From Longicatena caecimuris (GTDB lineage: Bacteria > Bacillota_I > Bacilli_A > Erysipelotrichales > Erysipelotrichaceae), in contig NZ_SMBP01000008.1 of the NCBI RefSeq assembly GCF_004341945.1, positions 1 to 64,000 on the forward strand: 64,000 nt of DNA, given 5' to 3'. The notes below the pieces were generated by a model. That model was given only the letters and a program-made list of their open reading frames with translations, was not told the origin of the DNA and ran no database searches. Position 1 is the first letter of the stretch. Each line of letters starts with the position of its first letter. The translations under genes were made by a program, and so were the position numbers. This document shows, in pieces, positions 9,829 to 18,084 of this stretch.

Positions 9829-11229
9829 TCATTTTATAAGATGAGCATGCAGCCAAGTTGTTGTAGCTGTACTTTGCGCATGAAAAAGGGCATATGCACT
9901 TTGAGCTGCTGTTGTATAATCTTGCTTTTCTATTGCTTGCATAAAGGAGCATGCATATTGTGTAATCGTCTTATCGTGCTGCTGCATTTGTAATACATGG
10001 GAAAGCTGTTTTCCCCATAATTGTATCTGATATAGGGTGCGTATACATTCTTTTGCTACAACGAGTTCACTTACCTTTAAAAGCTGCTGCAAAATAGCAT
10101 ACCCCATCAGATATTCCTCTTGCTTCTCTACAAGCTGCTTCAGATGGGTAAAATCAAAAGTTGCATGCATTGGCAATTGCGTGATCACAGCAGGAACGAT
10201 CAGTTCCAGAAAACTAAGACTTTGCTGATATTGTTTTAACATCTTTTGAACTGAGGAGCGCTCATAGGTAATATCACAGTCATTACAGGCTGTATATACA
10301 TACCGGCCTTTTCCTTTCTTGGTCTTGATAATACCCATACCATCCAAAAGATCTAAGGCACGTCGAATGGTGCTGTTTGAAACTTGTAAAGATTGCACAA
10401 GCTCATGATGGGATGGCAGATAAGTACCTTCGACATACTCTGCATCATCCAGTTTTACCAAAAGGGCAGTCGCAATGGAATAGCATTGCTGCGAATGGCG
10501 ATGTTGCAATGACCATTGAAATGGTATCGTTGCGCTTTTTTGTTGTTGTATAGGATGCGCATCAAGGTATGCTTGGAAATAATGGATATAGCGTGCAGGC
10601 ATATTGATATAGGTATCTTTCCAAGGACTGTTTGGATAATGGGTTAATTTATCCTTTAAAATTAGGATACTGGTCTTTTCTGCAAATAGAAAATCTAAAT
10701 CGTTAATCATATCGTGATGCAGCAGATAAGGAAAACGCAAAAAATGAATGAGCTGCAAAAAGAAACTGATAATCAGCTCATTGTGTAGTTTGGCAAGATA
10801 AATAAGACAAATATGGGTAATGTTTTCTAAGTGATATTGCTGATCATCATCCAATATGGCTAAAATCTTTTGTCGATCCTTCTTCGTTAAAGCTGTGGCA
10901 GCTTCCTGCATGATATTGGAAAAAAGCAAGGAAGTACTTTGCAATAGATCTTCATAAAGATAACGACAATTGTGAAAATATGCTAATGTGTAAGAAGTGT
11001 CCTCCTTTTTATGATAACAGGATATTGTCTGTTTGCGCTCATCCATACGAATAAACCCTTCGCATGCTAAGCGTTTATATATTTTCCGCACCGTTTCTTT
11101 TGCTACATGGAAACGCATGGCAATCTCATGAATGGAAGGAAATGGCGTACCATATGGATATCGATTGAATGACAAACAGGTATGCAAATATTCATAAATT
11201 AATTCAGATATTCCATTATCTTTATACAT
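9829..11229 (-). CDS. transcription regulator with two GntR-type winged helices
   Basis: A 466-residue protein starting at 11229 after GGGTGAAG. It contains two separate GntR-like winged-helix domains: residues about 5-70 (PSIHEIAMRFHVAKETVRK, then GFIRM) and about 230-300 (LPSHHELVQSLQVSNSTIRR, then GIIKTKKGKGRYVY). Between and after them are helical regions with no UTRA or FCD domain that I recognise. Two wHTH units in one chain could let a monomer bind both halves of an operator. The nearest divergent target is the pseudo-esterase gene at 11685, and a palindrome overlaps that gene's promoter. Ligand unknown. Confidence 0.85.
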   Translation of the reverse strand: MYKDNGISELIYEYLHTCLSFNRYPYGTPFPSIHEIAMRFHVAKETVRKIYKRLACEGFIRMDERKQTISCYHKKEDTSYTLAYFHNCRYLYEDLLQSTSLLFSNIMQEAATALTKKDRQKILAILDDDQQYHLENITHICLIYLAKLHNELIISFFLQLIHFLRFPYLLHHDMINDLDFLFAEKTSILILKDKLTHYPNSPWKDTYINMPARYIHYFQAYLDAHPIQQQKSATIPFQWSLQHRHSQQCYSIATALLVKLDDAEYVEGTYLPSHHELVQSLQVSNSTIRRALDLLDGMGIIKTKKGKGRYVYTACNDCDITYERSSVQKMLKQYQQSLSFLELIVPAVITQLPMHATFDFTHLKQLVEKQEEYLMGYAILQQLLKVSELVVAKECIRTLYQIQLWGKQLSHVLQMQQHDKTITQYACSFMQAIEKQDYTTAAQSAYALFHAQSTATTTWLHAHLIK

Positions 11230-11371
11230 ACTTCACCCAATTTCATGCTATTGTCTTTGCTAAAGACGAGTTACATGAATCCTTTCCTTCATTATTTTAG
11301 CAGTTTTATGAAAGGATGTACATGAACAGGGATAAAATCGATGATTGTAAGGCTGAAATCCTATAGACATT

Positions 11372-11499
11372 TATAATAAGGAGAATAACATACGAGTGAT
11401 GGCATATGAAAAAAGCGTTTCTTTTTATGACAAGCTCTTAAAACATAGTGAATAAAACAGGAAAGGATGGTATGGTCACCTTTCATACCAAACTTTTTT
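11372..11499 (+). other. candidate small transcript with short ORF and terminator
   Basis: TATAAT at 11372-11377, an AAGGAG at 11378-11383, an 18-codon frame MAYEKSVSFYDKLLKHSE (11399-11455) and a hairpin TGGTATG/CATACCA followed by CTTTTTT (11468-11499) line up in order. The ribosome-binding site is too far from the ATG (15 bases), no good -35 is seen and the coding claim is weak. It may be a small RNA or leader between the divergent genes. Confidence 0.3.
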
Positions 11500-11612
11500 A
11501 AATAAACGGTATCCTGAGCATTAGGAAGTATCCGTAAATAGCGTTCGATAAGATGTTTATGTGTTAATCAACACCAAAAGCTAACATCTCTAGGTAAAAT
11601 GCGATGATATCG

Positions 11613-11642
11613 TTTACATATGGATTTGTAAAGGTGTATAAT
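11613..11642 (+). promoter_or_regulatory. promoter with overlapping inverted repeat
   Basis: TTTACA (11613-11618), 18-base spacer and TATAAT (11637-11642) precede the esterase-like gene by 42 bases. An inverted repeat TTTACA-tatggatt-TGTAAA (11613-11632) covers the -35 and spacer, as expected for a repressor operator. Confidence 0.5.
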
Positions 11643-11684
11643 ATAACTGACCTAGATATGAGCATAGTTAGAGGAGGGATGGTT

Positions 11685-12428
11685 ATGAAGACAGCTGAAG
11701 TAACGATGTGCGTATTGCATAGTAACATGCTTCATGCCGATGTGACAGTTAAGACAATTGGCAGCAATGGCGTACCTTGTCTTGTTTTCATGCCTCTGCA
11801 TGAAGGAGTCAACGAATTCCTTCATTATGCTCTGTCGAGTGAACTGTTGGAGCAGCTTGAACGTGGCAGGATCCGGTTTTATATCTGCGCTACTTGTGAT
11901 GATGTTTGGGATGATAATGAAGTAAGCAATCATGAGAAAATGCAGTTATATGAAAGCTGGATGCAGTTTCTTCAACAGGAGCTCGTTCCTTATATCAGAT
12001 CTGTTACCTTCATGGAACAGATCATGGTATGCGGCATAGATATCGGTGCGATGCATGCCATGAATCTTTATCTTCGAATTCCTGAATATATCCGTAAAGT
12101 GCTTTGCCTAAGCGGTATTTATAAGATATCGCATTATATTCCATATTACTATGATGAACTTATTTTGAAAAACACACCGGAAGTCATCCTACGCAATTTG
12201 CATGGGGAAAAAGTAAAAGCATATCAAAATACCAATATGGTATTATGTAGTGGGCGTTATCCGATGGCGCCGGAAGCAGAAGGCAATTTGCGGGAGCTTG
12301 AAGAGGTTTTACGCTTAAAGGATATACCAGTGATTGTGGAGTATTGGGATTATGATGCAGGAACAGGATGGAAATGGTGGACACGTCAATTAGATTACTT
12401 CATCCCTCTTTTAATTGGCAGTACATGA
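11685..12428 (+). CDS. esterase-fold protein with apparently missing catalytic residues
   Basis: Start at 11685 with GAGGAGG 7 bases upstream. The 247-residue protein resembles the putative-esterase (COG4947-like) alpha/beta hydrolases: the segment GAMHAMNLYLRIPEYIRKVL followed by CLSGIY is typical of the strand after the nucleophile elbow, and WKWWTRQLDYFIP matches the family's C-terminal end. However the elbow reads GIDIG at residues 117-121, with Asp119 where Ser is expected, and the C-terminal segment that normally carries the catalytic His reads DYDAGTGWKWW with no His. It may be a non-catalytic binding protein. It stands alone between divergent regulator and tRNA. Family assignment is moderate; loss of the triad is read directly but depends on that alignment. 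Confidence 0.7.
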   Translation: MKTAEVTMCVLHSNMLHADVTVKTIGSNGVPCLVFMPLHEGVNEFLHYALSSELLEQLERGRIRFYICATCDDVWDDNEVSNHEKMQLYESWMQFLQQELVPYIRSVTFMEQIMVCGIDIGAMHAMNLYLRIPEYIRKVLCLSGIYKISHYIPYYYDELILKNTPEVILRNLHGEKVKAYQNTNMVLCSGRYPMAPEAEGNLRELEEVLRLKDIPVIVEYWDYDAGTGWKWWTRQLDYFIPLLIGST

Positions 12429-12470
12429 ATCTTCCATACAATCGTCTGCGGTACGTGCACAGATGATTGG

Positions 12471-12502
12471 AGAAAAGACACTTTGGCGGTGTCTTTTCTT
12501 TT
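12471..12502 (+). terminator. terminator of the esterase-like gene
   Basis: A perfect 11-bp stem AGAAAAGACAC / GTGTCTTTTCT with a 7-base loop and following Ts. Confidence 0.85.
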
Positions 12503-12572
12503 GCTAGTAAAAGCAAAGCAATGGCTTTTTATCAAAAAGCTATTTATCATGGACAATGTTATGTGGAAAAAT

Positions 12573-12605
12573 AAAAAAGGCATTTGTACCGGATGGACAA
12601 AGCCT
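12573..12605 (-). terminator. terminator downstream of tRNA-Arg(CCT)
   Basis: On the minus strand AGGC-TTTGT pairs with ACAAA-T-GCCT (one bulged T) and is followed by TTTTTT, 37 bases after the tRNA end. Confidence 0.65.
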
Positions 12606-12641
12606 CTTTTTGCCTGTTTTAGTTAACAGTTATTGATTTAC

Positions 12642-12716
12642 TGGCGCCCTCTACAAGAATCGAACTTGTAATTCCACTTTAGGAGAGTGGCGTGATATCC
12701 ATTCCACCAAGAGGGC
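12642..12716 (-). tRNA. tRNA-Arg (anticodon CCT)
   Basis: Minus-strand cloverleaf: acceptor GCCCTCT/AGAGGGC, anticodon stem CCACT/AGTGG around CTCCTAA (anticodon CCT), T arm ACAAG-TTCGATT-CTTGT and encoded GCCA. It reads AGG arginine codons. Confidence 0.92.
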
Positions 12717-12868
12717 TTTTTTAAAAACAAAACATACTTTCGTGCTAAATCGCAGTTAATATTATAGCATATTCTTTTGCATTTTAAACCTTATCTGATG
12801 GATTTTTAAGCAATTATGTGAGAAAGATTTGTTTCATCACCTTTCCCATATAATTAAAAAGATAGCTG

Positions 12869-13717
12869 TTACAAGTGTAGATATTTTTGACGAGAGTGAT
12901 ATAAATGCTCTTTGTTTTTTTCATAATTTGATTTATAAATACAAGAATAGATGACATTTAAAACATATTCGATTGCAAGCTGTGAGGAAAAGGAATAGGT
13001 CGCTATTTGAATATCTTCCTCATTTGGCAGCATGATCAATGTATCACACAATTGGGCTAAAGGGCTTGCTGCATTCGAGGTAATGGCAATGGTTTTCACA
13101 CCACCTTGTTTTAAGATACGTGCTTCATTGATAACTTCAGCCGTTCTGCCACTATAAGAAATCAACAAAGCCACATCTTCACTGGTAGCATGGGTGCATA
13201 AATAAGCTTGATCGGGCTGAAGATATGAAATTTTAACAAACATGTTGATCTTCAGCATTTTATTTTGGAAATCGATGATGCGGACAAAACTGTCACTGAC
13301 TCCAATAGCTAAAATATTACGTGCTTTCAAAAGTTGCTGTACCACTTGATGCAAAATATCCATATCTAAAGTAGCTTGTGTTGAGGCGATGGTATCTTTT
13401 GTCAGCAAAGCGATTTTTTGAGCAATGCTGGCAGCAGAATCGCCTTCTGAAAAGGGAGAATTGACATCTACATGAGTATCTCTGTTCATATATGATAACA
13501 GATCTTTCGAATAACGAATCTTAAACTCCCGAAAGCCTTTAAAGCCTAGTTTTTTGCATAAGCGGATGATGGTAGTGGTAGAAGTAAAGGTATTTGCTGC
13601 AAGCTGCTGTATCGGCATATCCAAAATGGATTCCCCATTCTCTACAATATAGTCTGCTACATCTTTTTCAACACTGGAGAAACTATCTTTTTTTCTTAAT
13701 TCCTCATATAAATTCAT
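12869..13717 (-). CDS. RpiR/MurR family transcriptional regulator
   Basis: The 282-residue protein begins after CGGAGG and has the two RpiR parts: an N-terminal HTH_6 domain (about 1-80; PIQQLAANTFTSTTTIIRLC, then KKLGFKGFREFK) and a C-terminal SIS sugar-phosphate binding domain (about 120-250; NILAIGVSDS, LLISYSGRTAEVINEA, TIAITSNAASPLAQ). It should sense a sugar phosphate and control the divergent PTS operon. Two palindromes that could be its operators lie in the 246-base gap between the genes. Confidence 0.93.
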   Translation of the reverse strand: MNLYEELRKKDSFSSVEKDVADYIVENGESILDMPIQQLAANTFTSTTTIIRLCKKLGFKGFREFKIRYSKDLLSYMNRDTHVDVNSPFSEGDSAASIAQKIALLTKDTIASTQATLDMDILHQVVQQLLKARNILAIGVSDSFVRIIDFQNKMLKINMFVKISYLQPDQAYLCTHATSEDVALLISYSGRTAEVINEARILKQGGVKTIAITSNAASPLAQLCDTLIMLPNEEDIQIATYSFSSQLAIEYVLNVIYSCIYKSNYEKNKEHLYHSRQKYLHL

Positions 13718-13770
13718 AGGGACCTCCGCTTTTCTTCATAATATGTATATGTATCGTGATCGTTTTCATA

Positions 13771-13793
13771 TTATACCATGAATGTTGGTATAA
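13771..13793. promoter_or_regulatory. operator-like palindrome with outward -10 boxes
   Basis: TTATACCA-tgaatgt-TGGTATAA is a perfect 8-bp inverted repeat. Its ends form a minus-strand TATAAT (13770-13775) and a plus-strand TATAAT (13789-13794). The minus one is suitably placed for the RpiR-type gene. A bound protein here would control both directions. Confidence 0.5.
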
Positions 13794-13812
13794 TAGCAGA
13801 ATGTATTGTAGG

Positions 13813-13833
13813 TTGCGTAACAAAATTACGCAA
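13813..13833. promoter_or_regulatory. putative RpiR operator palindrome
   Basis: TTGCGTAA-caaaa-TTACGCAA is a perfect 8-bp inverted repeat between the divergent RpiR and PTS genes, 57 bases upstream of the PTS -35. RpiR-family regulators usually bind such palindromes next to their own gene. Confidence 0.6.
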
Positions 13834-13889
13834 TTAAAACGAATCCTATAAGAAAAAAAGTAACAAATTTACAGAAACTGTCAACCCTA

Positions 13890-13918
13890 TTTACAATTTG
13901 TTATATCCATTGTATAAA
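13890..13918 (+). promoter_or_regulatory. promoter of the PTS/C-S lyase operon
   Basis: TTTACA (13890-13895), 17-base spacer, TATAAA (13913-13918). The transcript would start about 13925. Confidence 0.6.
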
Positions 13919-13926
13919 TTAGGCAG

Positions 13927-13942
13927 TTGGAAGCGCTTAACA
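13927..13942 (+). promoter_or_regulatory. cre-like catabolite response element
   Basis: TTGGAAGCGCTTAACA fits the CcpA consensus WTGNAANCGNWNNCA with one mismatch near the end and has the palindromic AAGCGCTT core. It lies directly at the expected transcription start, where CcpA binding represses. Confidence 0.65.
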
Positions 13943-13963
13943 ACTCATATGGAGGTAAATTAT

Positions 13964-15277
13964 ATGATTTTGAAATGGGTAGAAGGATGGCTGACCCCTA
14001 AAGTAGCTGTCATTACAAATACACGATATTTCCAAGCTTTTCGAAGTGCTTTCTTTGCACTGATGCCGTTAACAATCATTGGTACGGTATTCATGTTGAT
14101 TACTGACTTTCCAATTCCAGGTTATGCGGAATTCATGAATGGTATCTTTGGAGAAAACTGGGCAGATTTTATTTCTCCAGCATATCGTGCAACCTTTAAT
14201 TTAATGGGGTTATTATTAGCTGGTACCTTATCTTACAAATTATCTGAAAGTTATGAACTTGATAAACTAACGGTCACCGTGTTAGGGCTGGTATCTTATG
14301 TTGTCGTATCACCGAAAACATTAACCTTAGAATCCGGTGAAGTTGCGACAAGAATCTTGCAATTTGACTGGTTAGGTACAAAAGGTATTCTGACTGCTAT
14401 TATCACATCGTTTATCACGGTGGAAATCTTCCGTTTCTGTATTAAAAAGAATGCGACCATCAAAATGCCGGATAGTGTACCAACCATGGTAATCAATGCG
14501 TTTACTGCATTAATTCCAGGCGTATTGATTGTTTCTGTCATGCTGATCATCAATGGTGTTTGTATGGTTATTTCCGGATCCTTACCGGAAGCTATCTTCA
14601 GCTTGATTCAGCTGCCATTGCAGGTCATCATCTCACAGCCATGGGCCATGGTTATCGTAGCCTTGTTAAATGGTTTATTATGGTGGGCAGGTATTCATCC
14701 TACTGTTATCAACTCTTTGATTTATCCATTATTGTATGCCAATGCTGCAAGCAATCAAGTATTAGCAGATGCCGGAAATCTGACAAGTGCAACCGGAAGT
14801 TATGGTACGGTACAAATGTTGGATCAATTCTTAACAATTGGCGGTGCCGGTATGATGATCGGTTTAACAATTTCTATGTTAATTGCCGCACGCAGTAAAC
14901 GTATGAAGGCGGTAAGTAAAGTGGCCTTTGTACCATCCTTATTCAATATTTCAGAACCGGTTACTTTTGCTACGCCAACCGTATTTAGTCCCCTTATGCT
15001 GATTCCGATGATTCTTACACCAGTCTTATCTTGTCTGATTGTCTATCTAGCTATGAATATCGGATTTATGCCATTATTTACTAATGTGCAGGCACCATGG
15101 GCAACACCATTCTTATTCAGTGGTTTCTTAGTTTGCGGATGGCAAGGTGCAGTTGTACAGATCGTTATCGTTGCATTGACTGTATTGATTTACATGCCAT
15201 TTACCAAAGCGTTAGATCATCAGTTTATCAAAGAAGAAGCAGAAAAAGAAGAAGCAGAGAAAAAGGAGTTGGCATAA
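13964..15277 (+). CDS. PTS EIIC component, lactose/cellobiose family
   Basis: Start at 13964 with GGAGG 8 bases upstream; an earlier in-frame ATG at 13898 overlaps the promoter and has no site. The 437-residue membrane protein has about ten hydrophobic segments and the Lac-type EIIC landmarks WWAGIHPTVINSL and FNISEPVTFATPTVFSPL. It translocates the sugar while the linked IIB phosphorylates it. It is the first gene of an operon with IIB, IIA and a PLP lyase; the IIB gene begins immediately after its stop. The sugar is not readable from sequence. The regulator is the divergent RpiR protein, with a cre site giving glucose repression. Confidence 0.95.
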   Translation: MILKWVEGWLTPKVAVITNTRYFQAFRSAFFALMPLTIIGTVFMLITDFPIPGYAEFMNGIFGENWADFISPAYRATFNLMGLLLAGTLSYKLSESYELDKLTVTVLGLVSYVVVSPKTLTLESGEVATRILQFDWLGTKGILTAIITSFITVEIFRFCIKKNATIKMPDSVPTMVINAFTALIPGVLIVSVMLIINGVCMVISGSLPEAIFSLIQLPLQVIISQPWAMVIVALLNGLLWWAGIHPTVINSLIYPLLYANAASNQVLADAGNLTSATGSYGTVQMLDQFLTIGGAGMMIGLTISMLIAARSKRMKAVSKVAFVPSLFNISEPVTFATPTVFSPLMLIPMILTPVLSCLIVYLAMNIGFMPLFTNVQAPWATPFLFSGFLVCGWQGAVVQIVIVALTVLIYMPFTKALDHQFIKEEAEKEEAEKKELA

Positions 15278-15574
15278 ATGAAAAAAATCGTCTTATTATG
15301 TTCTCAGGGAGCATCTACAAGCATCTTAGTAAAAGCTATGGAAAAGGCGGCTGCGCAGATGGAGTATGCATGTGATATTCATGCTTATTCAATCAATGAA
15401 TTAAATCAAGTAAAAGATAGTGCAGATATCATCCTGTTAGGACCGCAGATTCGTTTCCAGGAAGCAAAGGTTAAACAAGAGGCGAGCTGTAAGGTCATGA
15501 CCATCGATATGGCAATGTATGGCATGATGGATGGCAAAGGTGTGCTGGAAGTTGTGAAAAAGGAGATTGGCTAA
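15278..15574 (+). CDS. PTS EIIB component, lactose/cellobiose family
   Basis: A 98-residue protein with the phospho-accepting Cys8 in KIVLLCSQGASTS, the normal length and layout for cellobiose-type IIB. It takes phosphate from IIA and passes it to the incoming sugar at EIIC. AAAAAGGAG precedes the ATG, inside the end of the EIIC gene. Confidence 0.95.
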   Translation: MKKIVLLCSQGASTSILVKAMEKAAAQMEYACDIHAYSINELNQVKDSADIILLGPQIRFQEAKVKQEASCKVMTIDMAMYGMMDGKGVLEVVKKEIG

Positions 15575-15575
15575 T

Positions 15576-15899
15576 ATGGAAGGAATTGAAGCCGTCTGTT
15601 TTCAAATCATTAGTTTTGCCGGAAGTGCGAAAAGTTGTTATATGGAAGCCATAGGAGCTGCAGAGCAAGATGATTACGATAAAGCCAAAGCTTTGATGGC
15701 AGAAGGGGATTCTTGTTTTCATGAGGGACATCGTATTCATGCGCAGCTCATTACCAAAGAAGCCAATCAGGAAAAAATCGATATTCGCTTGCTTTTGATT
15801 CATGCGGAAGATCAGATGATGGCAGCAGAAACCGTGCAGATCTTAGCTGAAAAATTTATTCATCTGCATGAACGCATGTATCGTATCGAAGGGGCGTAA
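15576..15899 (+). CDS. PTS EIIA component, lactose/cellobiose family
   Basis: The ATG at 15576 follows AAGGAG and lies one base after the IIB stop codon. The 107-residue helical protein has the family's phospho-histidine in LLLIHAEDQMM (His76) and the early FxIISFAGSAKS segment. It forms a trimer in known homologues and carries phosphate from HPr to IIB. Confidence 0.95.
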   Translation: MEGIEAVCFQIISFAGSAKSCYMEAIGAAEQDDYDKAKALMAEGDSCFHEGHRIHAQLITKEANQEKIDIRLLLIHAEDQMMAAETVQILAEKFIHLHERMYRIEGA

Positions 15900-15903
15900 G
15901 AGT

Positions 15904-17073
15904 ATGGAATATATAGAAAATATATGTAATGAAGTAGAAAAGCGTCAGCGTCAATATCATGCAATGGCTCCGGAAATTGTGATGACTTCTTCTTTCTTCT
16001 TTGAAGACTTTGAAGATTTTGCCTATGGCTGCAGCAATGAATTTGATTCTTATGTATATACCAGAGGCACAAATCCAACGGTAGAATTGTTGGAAGAAAA
16101 ACTGGCAGTCTTGGAACATGGGGAACGCTGTAAAGTATTCGCATCAGGAATGGGTGCCATTTCAGCAGCCATTATCACATTGCTCAAAGCCCAAGATCAT
16201 GTGTTGCTTGTTAATACGGTGTATGGGGCAACCGTGTCATTGGTACGCTATTTTGAAAAGTATGGCGTAAGTTGTGAGGTTGTGAATACAACGGATGTAG
16301 ATGAGATTATAAAGCGTGTACAAGAACATACCCGCATGATTTACTTTGAAAGTCCATCCAGTCAAAAATTTGAAATGATTGATTTACAGAAATTAGCTGC
16401 TTTTGCAAAAACTAAAGAAATCGTCACCGTAATTGATAATACATGGGCATCACCGCTTTATCAGCATCCCTTAGATCATGGCATTGATGTGGTGATTCAT
16501 TCATGTTCAAAATATGTTGGCGGACATTCTGATATTGTCTGTGGGGCGATTATCAGCCGGAAAGAAATCATTTCGCAAATTGAAGAAAAAGGATATTTAT
16601 ATTTGGGGGCAACATGCAGTCCAATGAATGCTTTCTTAGCCCTGCGTGGTTTGCGTACATTGCCTGTACGTATGCGCAATGTGCATGAAACGATACAAAA
16701 GGTAATTGATGCTTTACGCGAGGATAAGCGCATTGAGAAAATTCATCATCCATATTGCGGAGATGCGAAACAAAAAGCGTTGGCGGATAAATATTTAACC
16801 GGATATGGAAGTTTATTTGCAATCGATTTAGCAGATGATGATTTAGAAAAATTAAAGACATTCGTAAATGCGTTGCAGGTATTTACATTAGGTGTAAGTT
16901 GGGGTGGTTTTGAAAGTTTGGCATTGCCGGTATATAAAGGGAAAAATCAAGAGGATATAGTAAAACGTGGCTTAAAATTAACACACGTTCGCATGTATGC
17001 CGGATTAGAACATCCCGATACGTTGATACAAGATATTAAACAAGCTTTAGATGTTGCATATGGTACAGTGTAA
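15904..17073 (+). CDS. PLP-dependent C-S lyase (cystathionine/methionine gamma-lyase family)
   Basis: Start at 15904, four bases after the IIA stop. The 389-residue protein belongs to the Cys/Met metabolism PLP family: YTRGTNPTVELLEEKLA at the front, the SGMGAISA phosphate-binding region, VIDNTWASPLYQHPL, and Lys203 in SCSKYVGGHSD as the Schiff-base lysine. Members cleave or form C-S bonds (cystathionine lyases, methionine gamma-lyase, O-acetylhomoserine sulfhydrylase), and sequence alone does not tell these apart. Its place as last gene of a PTS operon is unusual and suggests it acts on something linked to the imported sugar, for example an S-conjugate, or that the organism couples sulfur and sugar supply. 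That is inference. Confidence 0.9.
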   Translation: MEYIENICNEVEKRQRQYHAMAPEIVMTSSFFFEDFEDFAYGCSNEFDSYVYTRGTNPTVELLEEKLAVLEHGERCKVFASGMGAISAAIITLLKAQDHVLLVNTVYGATVSLVRYFEKYGVSCEVVNTTDVDEIIKRVQEHTRMIYFESPSSQKFEMIDLQKLAAFAKTKEIVTVIDNTWASPLYQHPLDHGIDVVIHSCSKYVGGHSDIVCGAIISRKEIISQIEEKGYLYLGATCSPMNAFLALRGLRTLPVRMRNVHETIQKVIDALREDKRIEKIHHPYCGDAKQKALADKYLTGYGSLFAIDLADDDLEKLKTFVNALQVFTLGVSWGGFESLALPVYKGKNQEDIVKRGLKLTHVRMYAGLEHPDTLIQDIKQALDVAYGTV

Positions 17074-17076
17074 TAG

Positions 17077-17121
17077 AAAAAAGGAGTCAATAAGATGTGT
17101 CATCTTGTTCGGCTCCTTTTT
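17077..17121. terminator. bidirectional terminator between convergent genes
   Basis: AAAAAGGAG ... CTCCTTTTT encloses an inner AGATG-tgt-CATCT stem. It can end both the PTS operon and the minus-strand DUF4230 gene. Confidence 0.75.
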
Positions 17122-17142
17122 AGCAATATAGGAAAGCGTGTT

Positions 17143-17763
17143 TTATTTTTTAAAGGTAACTTCAATGGTATAATCATCTTTGATTTCCGGAATCATTTGT
17201 AAGAACTTACGAATTGTGGATTGGGCCTTGGTTGCAGCCTCGCTCAATAAGCCATTTTCAATAGCTTCATCTTCAACACGCTCTTTTTGTTTGGTAGCAA
17301 AGGTTTTATAATCGTTGATACTGATAGGATTGAAAATATTTTTAGTTTCATCATAGACTTCGATACTTTTTTCATCTAAAACATTATTGAGAATGCGAAC
17401 TTCGGGAAGTGTTACAAGAATTTTCTTGCCTTTCACATTTACTTCCATCGCGCTCATATCAACACCGGCCTGTATTCTACCTGCGTACGTTAATAAAAAG
17501 CTTTTCTTAGTAAGTGGAATGCTCCAGCCGTTCAGTTTTAACGAATTCTCGAATTTTCCTACTTTCGTATAATTATAATCTAAAACAGCTAGTTCATTGA
17601 CCTCTTGCAGTTGCTGGGCAAGCGCGGTTGATGATATTTCAGGTTCACTGTTACGGTCGGCAAATTTCATTCCCGCAAAGAAGATCAATGCGATGATGAG
17701 CATTAAAAAAAGAATACTCGTGATGGTTTTTTTCGTATTGCGAATACTTTCCCCTAATTTCAT
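17143..17763 (-). CDS. DUF4230 domain membrane-anchored protein
   Basis: Start at 17763 with GAGGAGG upstream. The 206-residue protein has one N-terminal membrane segment (about 14-34) and an extracytoplasmic DUF4230 domain; the run KKILVTLPEVRILNNVLDEK is typical of that family. The function of DUF4230 is not known. It is a single-gene unit, convergent with the PTS operon. Confidence 0.85.
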   Translation of the reverse strand: MKLGESIRNTKKTITSILFLMLIIALIFFAGMKFADRNSEPEISSTALAQQLQEVNELAVLDYNYTKVGKFENSLKLNGWSIPLTKKSFLLTYAGRIQAGVDMSAMEVNVKGKKILVTLPEVRILNNVLDEKSIEVYDETKNIFNPISINDYKTFATKQKERVEDEAIENGLLSEAATKAQSTIRKFLQMIPEIKDDYTIEVTFKK

Positions 17764-18084
17764 AGTTGTCCTCCTCATCAAATTTGTAAGCAAATTATAC
17801 CATAATCCTTGTAATTACTTATGAAGTATTTCTTACAATTCACAAGTTGTCAAAATCTTTTTCTTTCATACAATTGATTTCATATTATATCCAAAAAGAA
17901 AACATTTTTAGCTAAATGAGGTGATTTCGCACAAGATTAAAAAAAATTAATGGGTAAGATTAAAAACGTGAAAAGAGATATTAAAAAAGTTATCGATATT
18001 TTTTCAAAATATGACGAATATATGATAAAATATTACGAGATGGAAAAAGGATTCAGATGCTAGGAGTATGAAAGAAGGATGATT
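17764..18084. other. AT-rich intergenic region upstream of the SARP regulator
   Basis: It contains two copies of AAGATTAAAAA 23 bases apart (17933 and 17956) and several possible -10 boxes around 18018-18030. No promoter could be fixed with confidence. The TGTGAC pairs found in front of the downstream units are absent here. Confidence 0.3.

Noticed and set aside
13718-13963. SAM or T-box riboswitch in front of the operon with the C-S lyase
   Set aside because: The promoter is 46 bases from the start codon, so the leader is too short, and no T-box or SAM-type conserved core is present.
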